From Streptomyces rishiriensis (lineage in GTDB: Bacteria; Actinomycetota; Actinomycetes; Streptomycetales; Streptomycetaceae), in NCBI RefSeq assembly GCF_030815485.1, contig NZ_JAUSWV010000002.1, forward strand, positions 1,612,001 through 1,676,000: 64,000 nt of DNA. Reading direction: 5' to 3'. Of this stretch, positions 48,663 to 55,780 are shown piece by piece. The stretch's first letter is position 1. Each line of letters opens with the position of its first letter. The notes under the pieces were generated by a model. It worked only from the letters and a program-made list of their open reading frames with translations, was not told where the DNA came from and ran no database searches. The position numbers were made by a program, and so were the translations under genes.

Positions 48663-49050
48663 GGGAGGTGGGGGACGGCGGCTGGGAGGTGGGGCGCGGC
48701 CGCTGGGGAGGTACGGCGGCGGGGCGGCTCGGGAGGTGGGGTGCGGCCGCTGGGGAGACGCCAGGGCCGGCCAGGAGGTGCGACGCCGGACAGCTCGGGA
48801 GGTGCGGCGGCGGGGCGGCTCGGGAGGTGGGGCGCGGCCACTGGGGAGGTGCGGCGGCGGGGCGGCTCGGGAGGTGGGGCGCGGCCGCTCGGGAGGTACG
48901 GCGGCGGGGCGGCTCGGGAGGTGCGGTGCGGCCGCTCGGGAGGTGCCAAATCCGCCGGGACGTGCGACGCCGGGCCGCTCGGGAGGTGCGACGCCGGGCC
49001 ACTCGGAGGTGCGAGCGGGCCTCTTGAAAGGTGCGGTGCGGCCGCTCCGC
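48663..49050. repeat. Degenerate tandem array A, units of about 22 and 25 bases
   Basis: The motif GGGAGGT (or a close variant) recurs 17-18 times at spacings of mostly 22 and 25 bases (starts at 48663, 48684, 48706, 48731, 48753, 48773, 48797, 48822, 48844, 48869, 48891, 48916, 48938 and on). Between 48797 and 48938 the two spacings alternate strictly, giving a 47-base higher-order period. The following half is either GGGCGCGGCCGCT or GCGGCGGGGCGGCT. No credible gene covers it. Purine bias on the plus strand is strong. Confidence 0.85.
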
Positions 49051-49126
49051 TTAGGAGGAGCTTGTGCAACGAGCGGGGGCGCATGCTGGCGCCGGGAGGT
49101 GGGAATGGGCGCGCGTCGACGCAAGT

Positions 49127-49418
49127 GATTCGGTCGGGCCCGGAGAACCCGGGAGGCGACACGGTCCGGCCCGCAGAACCGCGAGGCGACACCGATGGGC
49201 CGGTGAGCCGGGGAGACAGCACCGTCGAGGCCGGAAAGCCGAGGAAGCGACTCGGTCCGGCCCGGAGAGCCGGGGAGGCGAGACGGTCGCGACCGAAGAG
49301 CCGGGGAGGCAACAGGTCCGGCGGAGCCCCGCAGGGCGACACGGTCCGGCCCGGAGAGCCGGGAAAGTGACACCGTTTTGCCGTGAAGTTGGCAAGGGGA
49401 CGGGGTCAGGCTCGAAAC
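49127..49418. repeat. Degenerate tandem array B, units of about 30-31 bases
   Basis: About ten units follow the pattern GACACGGTCCGG-CCCGGAGAGCC-GGGGAGGC, with starts near 49127, 49158, 49188, 49218, 49249, 49280, 49311, 49338, 49369 and 49399. They are separated by 30-31 bases (once 27). Single relics of the same pattern continue to about 50200 (for example near 49620 and 50070). Array C appears to have expanded from the AGCCGGGG part of this unit. Confidence 0.8.
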
Positions 49419-49506
49419 GGGGAGCCGGGGAGCCGGGGAGCCGGGGAGCCGGGGAGCCGGGGAGCCGGGGAGCCGGGGAGCCGGGGAGCCGGGGAGCCGG
49501 GGAGCC
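49419..49506. repeat. Perfect 8-base tandem repeat (GGGGAGCC x 11)
   Basis: Eleven uninterrupted, identical copies of GGGGAGCC run from 49419 to 49506 and are followed by a partial GGGGA. The length is 88 bases with no point differences, so it is young or actively maintained and probably length-variable by slippage. It directly continues array B. Confidence 0.97.
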
Positions 49507-50211
49507 GGGGAGGAGAAACGGGCCTGGAGGTGACGGAGACACGGCGTGGCCTGGCCTTAAGGGGCTGCTGGGCCGCGCTCGACGGCACGGGAGGCCGTAA
49601 GGCCGGCTTGACGGACGGGGACGACACGGCAGGCTCGAACAAGCCGAAGAGGTGACGCGGCGAGGCCTCATGGACCGGGCGGCGCGGGTAGGGCTCGAAG
49701 AGCCCCAAGCAGACGGGTCCGGGCCGGAGAGAGCCGGGACGGGGCGATGGCCCGGAGGGGCCGGGGAGACGGCGCCATGACGCGTCATGCGGCGCATGCC
49801 CGCGTCGGCGGCGCATGCCCGCGTCGGCGGCGCATGCCCGCGTCGCGCGGTCCTCGTCCGCGTCGTGCGTCCGCGCAGCCGGTGACGCGCTGGAGCCCTC
49901 CAGCAACGTAGCCGGTCCGGGCGGAAGAGACGGAGGCGGAGGCGCCCTGACGGCCAGGAGGCGGCTCAGTCGAGGTCTGACGGCACTACGCGGCCTCCGG
50001 GCCTGGATGGCCAGGAGGCGGGCGCGGCCGGGCCGGAGGGCGCTACCTGGGCAGGCCCTATGGACAGGGGCGACACGGTGGGGGCCCGAGAAGCGGAAGG
50101 GCGACGCAGCCTGGTCTCAAGGGCCGGCGAGGCCGGGCTCGACGCCGGGGGGTGGCATGGTCCGGCCCGGCGACCAGGGGACTCCGGGCCATGGGGGCCG
50201 AGGCGGGAACG
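49507..50211. other. Gene-free GC-rich region between repeat arrays and tRNA-Val
   Basis: I see no credible gene here. Open frames exist on both strands but they shift with the repeats and encode low-complexity Pro/Arg/Gly sequence. The region contains degenerate relics of array B and the 19-base array D. No insertion sequence, integrase or attachment-site duplication was found. Confidence 0.6.
49791..49844. repeat. 19-base tandem repeat, about 2.8 copies (array D)
   Basis: GGCGCATGCCCGCGTCGGC starts at 49791, 49810 and 49829. The third copy diverges at its end (gtcgcgcgg). GCATGC is palindromic within the unit. Confidence 0.9.
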
Positions 50212-50249
50212 ACGTCGGCCCGTCTGCGGTTTCGCAGACGGGCCGACGT
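50212..50249 (-). terminator. Hairpin downstream of the second tRNA-Val
   Basis: A perfect 17-bp stem (50212-50228 with 50233-50249) with loop gttt lies directly downstream of the tRNA on the minus strand and is the likely end of its transcript. Confidence 0.85.
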
Positions 50250-50255
50250 TCCGGG

Positions 50256-50327
50256 TGGGCGATACTGGGTTCGAACCAGTGACCTCTTCGGTGTGAACGA
50301 AGCGCTCTCCCACTGAGCTAATCGCCC
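50256..50327 (-). tRNA. tRNA-Val (anticodon CAC), second copy
   Basis: All 72 bases match the copy at 38687-38758 (acceptor GGGCGAT/ATCGCCC, anticodon CAC). The flanks match for only a few bases and then diverge. CCA is not encoded. Confidence 0.97.
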
Positions 50328-50405
50328 GGACGCAGGAAGAACATTACCCCATGTCAGGGGTTGACTGTGACCACGGCCGAGCCGCCCCGGCGCCTCCTCG
50401 GAGAC

Positions 50406-50867
50406 TCACTGGTCCTTGATCTTCCAGGGCATCTCGAAGCCGAACTTCCACAGGTAGACACCCACCAGGACGGCGATGATCACGAGCCCGATCGCGGTCA
50501 GGGTGATGTTGCGACGGCGGACCTTGGGGTCGAGCGCGCGCTGGGCCGCCTCGGTGACCTTGCGCTTCGTCCAGCGGAGCACCAGCTGTGCCCAGACGAA
50601 CTCGGTGGCCCAGATCGCCATGCCGCCGAAGATCACCACCCAGCCGGGGCCGGGCAGCGGCAGCATGACGATGCCGGCGCCCACCACGGCGAGGCCGATC
50701 ACGAAGACCCCGACCTGCCAGCTCAGGTGCAGCATGCGGCGCGCCTTGACGAATTCGGGCGCCCTGGAGCCGAGCCCCTGGTCCTGCTGCTCCTCCGCCG
50801 CCCCGTCCGGCTTCGACCCGTCCAACGCCACGACTGCCTCGCCCGACTCGTCACTCCCCGTGTTCAT
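50406..50867 (-). CDS. TIGR02611/PGPGW-type transmembrane protein
   Basis: This 153-residue protein has three to four hydrophobic helices and the diagnostic PGPGW (residues 72-76, in LPLPGPGWVVIFGG), which defines this family. A polar Asp/Glu/Gln N-terminus (residues 1-40) and a C-terminal helix (TLTAIGLVIIAVLVGVYLW) flank it. The ATG at 50865-50867 is preferred over an upstream in-frame start because of its position between the two transcripts. It sits next to ssgB in the divergent direction. Function unknown. Confidence 0.9.
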   Translation of the reverse strand: MNTGSDESGEAVVALDGSKPDGAAEEQQDQGLGSRAPEFVKARRMLHLSWQVGVFVIGLAVVGAGIVMLPLPGPGWVVIFGGMAIWATEFVWAQLVLRWTKRKVTEAAQRALDPKVRRRNITLTAIGLVIIAVLVGVYLWKFGFEMPWKIKDQ

Positions 50868-51058
50868 ACAGCCTGACCTTACCCGAGAGAATCCGGTCAC
50901 CGGAATGGTGGTACTGGGCGAACGAACTGTCGGCCGGAAGAGTTACGTAAAGGCACGCAAAACACTCAGAGGGGTTTACAACGGCACCGTAGGTGGCATG
51001 TCGATTTCGCCGACGTGCGAATCCCCGAGCGCACACTGAGCGAAAGGCCCTGGCGCTT

Positions 51059-51472
51059 ATGAACACCACGGTCAGCTGCGAGCTGCACCTGCGCCTCGTT
51101 GTGTCGAGCGAGTCCTCCCTGCCTGTCCCCGCAGGCCTGCGGTACGACACGGCCGACCCCTACGCCGTGCACGCCACCTTCCACACCGGTGCCGAGGAAA
51201 CCGTGGAGTGGGTGTTCGCCCGCGACCTGCTTGCCGAGGGCCTGCACCGGCCCACGGGCACCGGCGACGTCCGTGTCTGGCCGTCGCGCAGTCACGGTCA
51301 GGGCGTCGTCTGCATCGCCCTGAGCTCTCCAGAGGGCGAAGCCCTGCTCGAGGCCCCTGCGCGGGCCCTGGAGTCCTTCCTGAAGCGGACCGACGCCGCC
51401 GTGCCTCCTGGCACGGAACACCGGCACTTCGACCTCGATCAGGAGCTCTCGCACATTCTGGCGGAGAGCTAG
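51059..51472 (+). CDS. ssgB: Sporulation and cell-division regulator SsgB
   Basis: SsgB recruits FtsZ to future division sites during sporulation-specific septation in Streptomyces. The 137-residue protein has the SALP-family features LRLVVSSESSLPVPAGLRYD, ADPYAVHATFHTG, EWVFARDLL and the C-terminal FDLDQELSHILAES. It matches the well-known SsgB sequence closely. The start is an ATG at 51059 with AAAGG upstream. It is a strong taxonomic marker because SsgB is characteristic of sporulating actinomycetes. Confidence 0.97.
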   Translation: MNTTVSCELHLRLVVSSESSLPVPAGLRYDTADPYAVHATFHTGAEETVEWVFARDLLAEGLHRPTGTGDVRVWPSRSHGQGVVCIALSSPEGEALLEAPARALESFLKRTDAAVPPGTEHRHFDLDQELSHILAES

Positions 51473-51747
51473 GGCGAGGCTCACACCGAGCTGCCCGGCG
51501 CCGTCCACTCGGGGAGACGGCTCGGGCCAGGACAACCGAATAGGGCATGCGCCGACGCCGTGCCACGGGTCTCCCGTGGGGCGGCGTCGGCGTGCCCCCG
51601 GCACGTCCGGACGGGGCTCCCCCGGCCTCCCGGCGCCGGGCTCCCGCAGATCCGGTCCCCGCGTGGCCGTTGCCCGACGGCCCGGTGCGGCTACCATCGG
51701 CCAGCATCGGCGGGCGCTCGCCCGACCCCCAGGCCAGGGAGCGAAAT

Positions 51748-52308
51748 GTGCTGATCACCCACGACACCCGGTGCGCGCTCGATGCCGTGGTGGAACTGGT
51801 GAACACCGCACCGGAGGAGGACGCGGCTCCGGACGCGCTGCCGGATGTCGCCGCCCTCGCGGATTTCGTGCGAAAGCACGAGATCAGTGACGTCGGCGTG
51901 CTGTCCGAGTTCGACCTGTCCGCGGTGCGCAAGATCCGTGGGCGGTTCGCCGGGATCTTCGCGGCGTCGGAGCCGCGGACCGCCGCCGCGCTGATCAACG
52001 AGCTGGTCGCCGCCGCGGGCACCACGCCGCGCCTCACCGATCACGACGGCTACGACTGGCATGTGCACTACTTCGCGCCCGGCGCGTCCGTCGCCGACCA
52101 CCTGGCGGCCGACTGCGGGATGGCCCTCGCCTTCTTCGTGGTGGCCGGGGAGCAGGAGCGGCTTCGGCGCTGTGAGGCCCCGGACTGCCGACGCGCCTTC
52201 GTCGACCTCTCCCGCAACCGGTCCCGCCGGTACTGCGACAGCCGCACCTGCGGCAACCGCCTGCACGTGGCCGCCTACCGGGCGCGCCGCAAGGAGGCGG
52301 CGGGCTGA
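51748..52308 (+). CDS. CGNR zinc finger (ABATE) domain protein, putative regulator
   Basis: This 186-residue protein has the ABATE N-terminal region (LDAVVELVNTA, LADFVRKHEI, SEFDLSAVRKIRGRFAGIF) and a C-terminal zinc finger with C142, C147, C163 and C168 in the pattern C-x4-C...C-x4-CGNR. CGNR proteins are thought to be nucleic-acid-binding regulators. I chose the GTG at 51748 because AGGGAG precedes it by eight bases. Upstream, 275 bases after ssgB hold no other gene. The target is unknown. Confidence 0.92.
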   Translation: MLITHDTRCALDAVVELVNTAPEEDAAPDALPDVAALADFVRKHEISDVGVLSEFDLSAVRKIRGRFAGIFAASEPRTAAALINELVAAAGTTPRLTDHDGYDWHVHYFAPGASVADHLAADCGMALAFFVVAGEQERLRRCEAPDCRRAFVDLSRNRSRRYCDSRTCGNRLHVAAYRARRKEAAG

Positions 52309-52413
52309 GGCCGGCCTCACCGCGCGGGGCTCTCTCGCGGTGCTCGACGTCCCCTGATGCCGTGTGATGCCGACGCGGCCCCGGCGGGTGACGCCGGGGA
52401 CCGCGGGTACGGC

Positions 52414-52566
52414 TCAGAGCAGCAGCAGATCATGCAGCGAAGCCATGAGCAGCAGACACCCGATCACCGCAAGAAAGATCATCAGCGGTGGCTGGGAAAG
52501 GGCGAAGAGGCACCCGCGCGGCTCGTCCTGCTGCGGCGCGGCGTCGCTCTGTGTCGTGTCGAGCAT
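52414..52566 (-). CDS. Small membrane protein, function unknown
   Basis: The predicted product has 50 residues, with a polar start (MLDTTQSDAAPQQDEPRG) and one strong membrane helix (PLMIFLAVIGCLLLMASLHDLLLL, about residues 27-50). An in-frame ATG 54 bases upstream (52620) would add 18 residues, but neither start has a good ribosome-binding site. The codon pattern supports a real gene. It lies between two convergent or divergent neighbours without clear operon context. Function unknown. Confidence 0.65.
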   Translation of the reverse strand: MLDTTQSDAAPQQDEPRGCLFALSQPPLMIFLAVIGCLLLMASLHDLLLL

Positions 52567-52745
52567 CTCGCGGGCGATGATGACGCAGGCGACGCCCTTC
52601 GCGCGATCACCCGCCCGCATTGAGCGGGAGTGCGCCGGTTTCCGTGACGTCGCTGTCAGGCGGTGATCACTTCCGCGCGCGGGCAGGCCGACTGTGTCGT
52701 TTCACCGTCGGGCCGCCCCGCGGGCCGTGGTTCAGCTGCCCTGGT

Positions 52746-53204
52746 TCATATGCCGTGCTTCTTCAGGATGGCCTCGATGTCGCTGAAGTCGTCGGCGCCG
52801 CCGGTCGCGCGGGGTGCGGCCGCGGGTCGGGACGCCGGGCGGGGAGCCGGGCGGGAGGCCTGGCCCAGGGAGGGCGCGGAGGCCGCGGGGGCCACCGCCT
52901 CCGCCTGCGCGGACCGGGCCGCGGCCTTGCGTTCCTTGCGGGTGCCGCCGCGGCGGCGCTCCACGGCGCGGGTGGTGGCGAACAGGGCCCAGGCTCCACC
53001 GAGCACCGCGAAGCCCGCCCAGGCCGTCGGGCTGAAGGCGGTGTCGGCGGCCCATTCGACGACGCCGGTCATCACGAGGCCGAGCGGCACCAGGGCGTAG
53101 GCGGCGATACGGGCGGCCGACAGGAAGCGCTTGCGGTACGCGGTGACCACCGCGATGCCCAGGCCCGCCGCGGCGACGGCGGAACAGACGGTCTCGGCAA
53201 TCAT
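52746..53204 (-). CDS. Small membrane protein with long polar tail, function unknown
   Basis: This 152-residue protein has three hydrophobic segments (IAETVCSAVAAAGLGIAVVTAY, RIAAYALVPLGLVMTGVVEW, PTAWAGFAVLGGAWALFATTR), a Lys/Arg-rich stretch and a low-complexity Ala/Pro/Arg tail ending in DDFSDIEAILKKHGI. The last helix-like end may be a binding peptide. I chose the ATG at 53202-53204, which follows GGAGG. Function unknown. Confidence 0.82.
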   Translation of the reverse strand: MIAETVCSAVAAAGLGIAVVTAYRKRFLSAARIAAYALVPLGLVMTGVVEWAADTAFSPTAWAGFAVLGGAWALFATTRAVERRRGGTRKERKAAARSAQAEAVAPAASAPSLGQASRPAPRPASRPAAAPRATGGADDFSDIEAILKKHGI

Positions 53205-53467
53205 CCGGTCCTCCAGGCGTGGGCTCGGGCAAAGTCGATCGAGCGGACGCGGTGCCGCGGCCCGTGGGCCCGCGCCTCGTCCCCTCCATCCTGCACCTGC
53301 GCACCGCCCGCGGGCCATGCCGCGGGCGGACATCAGGGACATCTCCGGGTCGGCTCCTCCGCAGGTGCCGCCCGGGCTCGTCCCTTCCGGTCCGCGCGGG
53401 AGCTCCGAGCCCGGGCCTACGGCGGTCCCGGTTGGGGCGGCCGGGCCCGGACTGGAAGACTGGCGTC

Positions 53468-54019
53468 ATGAACGACTCGTCCCCGACCTCCGCCTCCGCC
53501 ACGCCGGGCACGGCGGCCGCCCGTCCCGCCGTCGTCCTCGACGTCTGGTGCGAGCTCCAGTGCCCGGACTGCCGCGGCGCTCTCGACGACCTGCGCGTCC
53601 TTCGCGAGCGGTACGGCGACCGGCTCGAGCTGCGGCTGAGGCACTTCCCGCTGGAGAAGCACCGCCACGCCTTCGCCGCCGCGCAGGCCGCCGAGGAGGC
53701 CCTGGAGCAGGGACGGGGCTGGGCGTACATCGAGGCGGTGCTCGGCCGGGTCGAGGAGCTGGACCGTGGGGGGGAACCCTTCCTGGTCGAGGTCGCCGGT
53801 GAACTCGGGCTGGACGCCGAGGAGTTCGACACCGCGCTGATCGACGGACGGCACATCCTGATCGTGGACGCCGACCAGGCCGAGGGCAAGGCGATCGGCG
53901 TCACCGGCACCCCCACGTACGTCATCGGCGGCGAACGCCTCGACGGCGGCAAGAGCCAGGAGGGGCTGCGCGAGCGCATCGAGGAGATCGCCGACCGGCT
54001 GCTGGCCGAGCAGGCCTGA
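53468..54019 (+). CDS. DsbA-family thioredoxin-like protein
   Basis: This 183-residue thioredoxin-fold protein has a CXXC active site CPDC (residues 32-35) and the cis-Pro region GVTGTPTYVIGG, as in DsbA/FrnE oxidoreductases. The N-terminal 20 residues are low complexity (Ala/Ser/Thr) and are not a clear signal peptide, so it is probably cytoplasmic. The ATG at 53468 is the first start before the fold. It is transcribed alone, with 263 bases of upstream sequence to the divergent membrane gene. Confidence 0.92.
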   Translation: MNDSSPTSASATPGTAAARPAVVLDVWCELQCPDCRGALDDLRVLRERYGDRLELRLRHFPLEKHRHAFAAAQAAEEALEQGRGWAYIEAVLGRVEELDRGGEPFLVEVAGELGLDAEEFDTALIDGRHILIVDADQAEGKAIGVTGTPTYVIGGERLDGGKSQEGLRERIEEIADRLLAEQA

Positions 54020-54039
54020 GGCGGCCTCCGCGCGCCGGT

Positions 54040-54864
54040 TCAGAGCAGGTTCTTGTACATCGAGTAGCCCACGGGCAGATATCCGAGCGACTCGTAGAGC
54101 CGCTCGGCCGGGGTGTTGCCGGCGAAGACGTTGAGGCCCAGAACGCGCTTGCCCGCCGCGATCGTCTGGGCCTCGGCCAGCAGCATCAGGGAACGTCCGT
54201 GACCCCGGCCCCGGAAGGCCTCGGCGGTCTCGACGTCGTACACGAACGCCTTGTCGCCCACGAAGGCCACCCAGAGCGCGCCGACCCGGACGCCCTCCTG
54301 CTCCAGGACGCTGAACAGCATGTTCTCCGTCCTCCAGCCCTGCGGCAGCAGCAGTTCGTTGTCCCGCCACGACCTGGCCAACGCCTCGTCCTCGGGCACC
54401 CCCCGCTCCGCCAAGTCCCGGGCGTAGGACGTGACGCCGTGCTCGAACCAGGGCAGGTACTCGGCCTCCGTCATGGGCCTGGCCCTGCTGCCCTCGGGCA
54501 GCCGGGGAGCGGTGGCACCCAGAGCCTTTTCCATACCGCGGTTGCGGTGGACGTAACCGAGCGCCGTCGCCATGCGCAGCGCGGTCCCCGCGTCGGCGGG
54601 CACCCTGAGCTCGATCCGCTTGCAGCCCCAGCCCCGGGCCACCTCCTCGGCGGCCAGGGCGGCCACCGTCCCGCGTCCGCGCCCTCGGTCCGGTTCCTCG
54701 ATGCGCAGGTCGACGATCTGGGCCACGCGGGGGCCGAAGGCGGGGGACGTCGAAAGGTGGACCGCTCCGACGGGGCGGCTGTTCACACACACCTGGTAGT
54801 GGCGTGACAATGCCCCGTCGGCGGCGTGCTGAAGCGGCTCGGTCGGCCGCAGGGTCGTGGTCAT
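54040..54864 (-). CDS. GNAT-family N-acetyltransferase
   Basis: This 274-residue protein appears to hold two GNAT folds. The C-terminal one has the acetyl-CoA motif AEAFRGRGHGRSLMLLAEAQ followed by LGLNVFAGNTPAERLYESLGY, and the N-terminal half has EEPDRGRGRGTVAALAAEE with a second R/Q-x-x-G-x-G/A. The acceptor is not known. I chose the ATG at 54862-54864; a GTG six codons upstream is possible. It lies next to the pabC-pabB genes but is probably separate. Confidence 0.88.
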   Translation of the reverse strand: MTTTLRPTEPLQHAADGALSRHYQVCVNSRPVGAVHLSTSPAFGPRVAQIVDLRIEEPDRGRGRGTVAALAAEEVARGWGCKRIELRVPADAGTALRMATALGYVHRNRGMEKALGATAPRLPEGSRARPMTEAEYLPWFEHGVTSYARDLAERGVPEDEALARSWRDNELLLPQGWRTENMLFSVLEQEGVRVGALWVAFVGDKAFVYDVETAEAFRGRGHGRSLMLLAEAQTIAAGKRVLGLNVFAGNTPAERLYESLGYLPVGYSMYKNLL

Positions 54865-54958
54865 CAGGGGCTTTCTACCCACCCCGGCGAGCCACGTCAG
54901 CCCCTTTTCCCGGTCCTTGGGGTTCCGGTACGGGACCTCACGGCTTCGGTACGGGGCC

Positions 54959-55780
54959 TCACGGGTCGAGGTCGTCGGCCGCGCGCTCGGCGAAGATCCG
55001 CATCGCCTTGGCGGTCACCGGCCCCGGCGTGCCCGGCAGTTCACGGTCGTCGACGCGGTGAACTGCCTGGACGTCGCGCAGCGTGGAGGTGAGGAAGACC
55101 TCGTCGGCCCGCTCCAGCACGTCCAGCGGAAGATCGGTCTCCTTGGCGCCCGTCCACTCGACGGTCAGCTCGCGTGTGATGCCGGCGAGGCAGCCGGAGG
55201 CGAGCGGCGGGGTGTGGATCTCGCCGTCCAGGACGACGAAGACGTTGGACCCGGTGCCCTCGCAGAGCCGGCCGACCGTGTTGGCGAACAACGCCTCGGT
55301 GGCCCCTTGTTGATGGGCGCGGGCCAGGGCGACGACGTTCTCGGCGTACGAGGTCGTCTTCAGGCCGGTGAGCGCGCCGCGTTCGTTGCGGGTCCAGGGG
55401 ACCGTGACGACGGCCGTGGAGTCGGCGCGCCGGGTGGTCTCCCCGAGGGCGACGACGAGGGTGGGGCCGTGTTCGCCGCGGTCGGAGCCCAGCGGACCGT
55501 GACCGCCGGTGTACGTGATGCGCAGCCGGCCGAGCGGCACCGGGTCGGCCTCGACGACGGCGGCGCAGGCGCGGCGCACCTCGTCGTGGTCGGGGTCCGG
55601 CAGCCCGAGGCCCCGCGCGGAGCGGGTCAGCCGGTCGAGATGGCGGGTCAGCGCGAACGTCACGCCGTCCACGGCCTTCACCGTCTCGAAGACGCCGTCG
55701 CCCACGGTCAGTCCGTGGTCGAAGACGGAGACGCGGGCGGACTCGGCGTCACGCAGCCCGCCGTCGAGCCAGATCTTCAC
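54959..55780 (-). CDS. pabC: Class IV aminotransferase, probable 4-amino-4-deoxychorismate lyase
   Basis: This 273-residue PLP enzyme of fold type IV shows VSVFDHGLTVGDGVFETVKAV (about residues 17-37), the catalytic lysine in GLKTTSYAENVVA, EALFANTVGRLCEGTGSNVF and LTSTLRDVQAV, as in BCAT/DAAT/ADCL enzymes. Overlap by four bases with pabB on the same strand makes the 4-aminobenzoate pathway the best reading: PabC releases 4-aminobenzoate from aminodeoxychorismate. Sequence alone cannot exclude a D-amino acid transaminase. Confidence 0.85.
   Translation of the reverse strand: MKIWLDGGLRDAESARVSVFDHGLTVGDGVFETVKAVDGVTFALTRHLDRLTRSARGLGLPDPDHDEVRRACAAVVEADPVPLGRLRITYTGGHGPLGSDRGEHGPTLVVALGETTRRADSTAVVTVPWTRNERGALTGLKTTSYAENVVALARAHQQGATEALFANTVGRLCEGTGSNVFVVLDGEIHTPPLASGCLAGITRELTVEWTGAKETDLPLDVLERADEVFLTSTLRDVQAVHRVDDRELPGTPGPVTAKAMRIFAERAADDLDP

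Noticed and set aside
48365..49373. Pro/Arg-rich proteins encoded on the minus strand opposite the repeats
   Set aside because: The frames are open only because the repeats lack stop codons. The predicted products are low complexity, without ribosome-binding sites or known domains, and shift phase with the repeat unit.
48663..49506. CRISPR array
   Set aside because: Units are degenerate, vary in length and are contiguous, without distinct unique spacers, and no cas genes are near. They are tandem repeats.
38687..50327. Integrative element between the two tRNA-Val genes
   Set aside because: No integrase, excisionase, replication or transfer gene is present. The tRNA copies are entire rather than one being a truncated attachment-site remnant.
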